From positions 1 to 64,000 of the forward strand of contig NZ_BDAZ01000031.1 of the NCBI RefSeq assembly GCF_001612725.1: a stretch of 64,000 nucleotides of DNA, in the 5' to 3' direction; not shown here. The first letter of the stretch is position 1. More notes on this DNA, generated by a model. It did no database searches. It had not been told where the DNA came from and saw nothing but the letters and a program-made list of their open reading frames with translations. This DNA is from Nocardia anaemiae NBRC 100462 (GTDB lineage Bacteria > Actinomycetota > Actinomycetes > Mycobacteriales > Mycobacteriaceae).

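Overview
The window looks like chromosome of a high-GC mycolic-acid actinomycete, most probably a Nocardia. The evidence is the codon bias (G/C third positions, many GTG starts), ESX-type WXG100-like proteins, a YbaB-like protein beside them, the style of the two-component system and GT39 glycosyltransferase, and the abundance of small regulators. No rRNA, tRNA, CRISPR array or complete insertion sequence was seen.

Left part (1-16.3 kb): an ordinary accessory region with visible gene decay. It begins inside an IclR-type regulator. Frameshifted scraps of a lipid-degradation cluster follow (nitronate monooxygenase, acyl-CoA synthetase, acyl-CoA dehydrogenase), interrupted by a TetR/DoxX divergent pair. 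Next come a DHA2 drug-efflux pump with a strong operator, a decayed VOC-fold gene, an FAD monooxygenase, an orphan ectoine synthase coupled to a threonine aldolase, an avidin-like protein, a MarR regulator whose upstream region shares operator-like sites with the distant pump, a GT39 glycosyltransferase with the tail of a lost paralogue, an OmpR/histidine-kinase pair, small secreted or membrane proteins and a prolyl-4-hydroxylase-like oxygenase.

Middle part (16.3-32.2 kb): a GntR regulator is divergent from three overlapping inositol-catabolism genes (iolC, an aldolase, iolB). A tightly overlapping six-gene operon follows on the same strand: radical SAM enzyme, two ATP-grasp ligases, an SDR-fold protein that has lost its catalytic residues, a histidine phosphatase and an MFS exporter. 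This reads as a small-molecule pathway that I cannot match to a known one. Housekeeping-like genes come next: esterase, quinone reductase with a divergent XRE regulator, tryptophan 2,3-dioxygenase, a decayed PaaX-type regulator and 6-phosphogluconate dehydrogenase.

Right part (32.3-64 kb): a polymorphic-toxin/type VII secretion-like locus. Three smaller genes (possible YezG-like immunity protein, YbaB-like protein, WXG100-like proline-rich protein) lead by a GTGA overlap into a single reading frame that stays open from 35835 to the end of the window, at least 9,388 codons. It starts with a CpnT-like WXG100-like domain. It then strings together proline-rich duplicated linkers, degenerate anti-sigma-type ATPase folds, eight LacI-type helix-turn-helix units, two sigma-region-4-like units, an EndoU nuclease domain, four GntR winged-helix units, an MFS-type transporter domain, two papain-fold (Tox-PL-like) domains, an alpha/beta-hydrolase-like (DUF1023-like) domain, a sigma-region-2-like unit, a LuxR helix-turn-helix, and an apparently intact D-aminoacylase domain that is cut by the window edge. 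This giant mosaic protein is the most remarkable object here.
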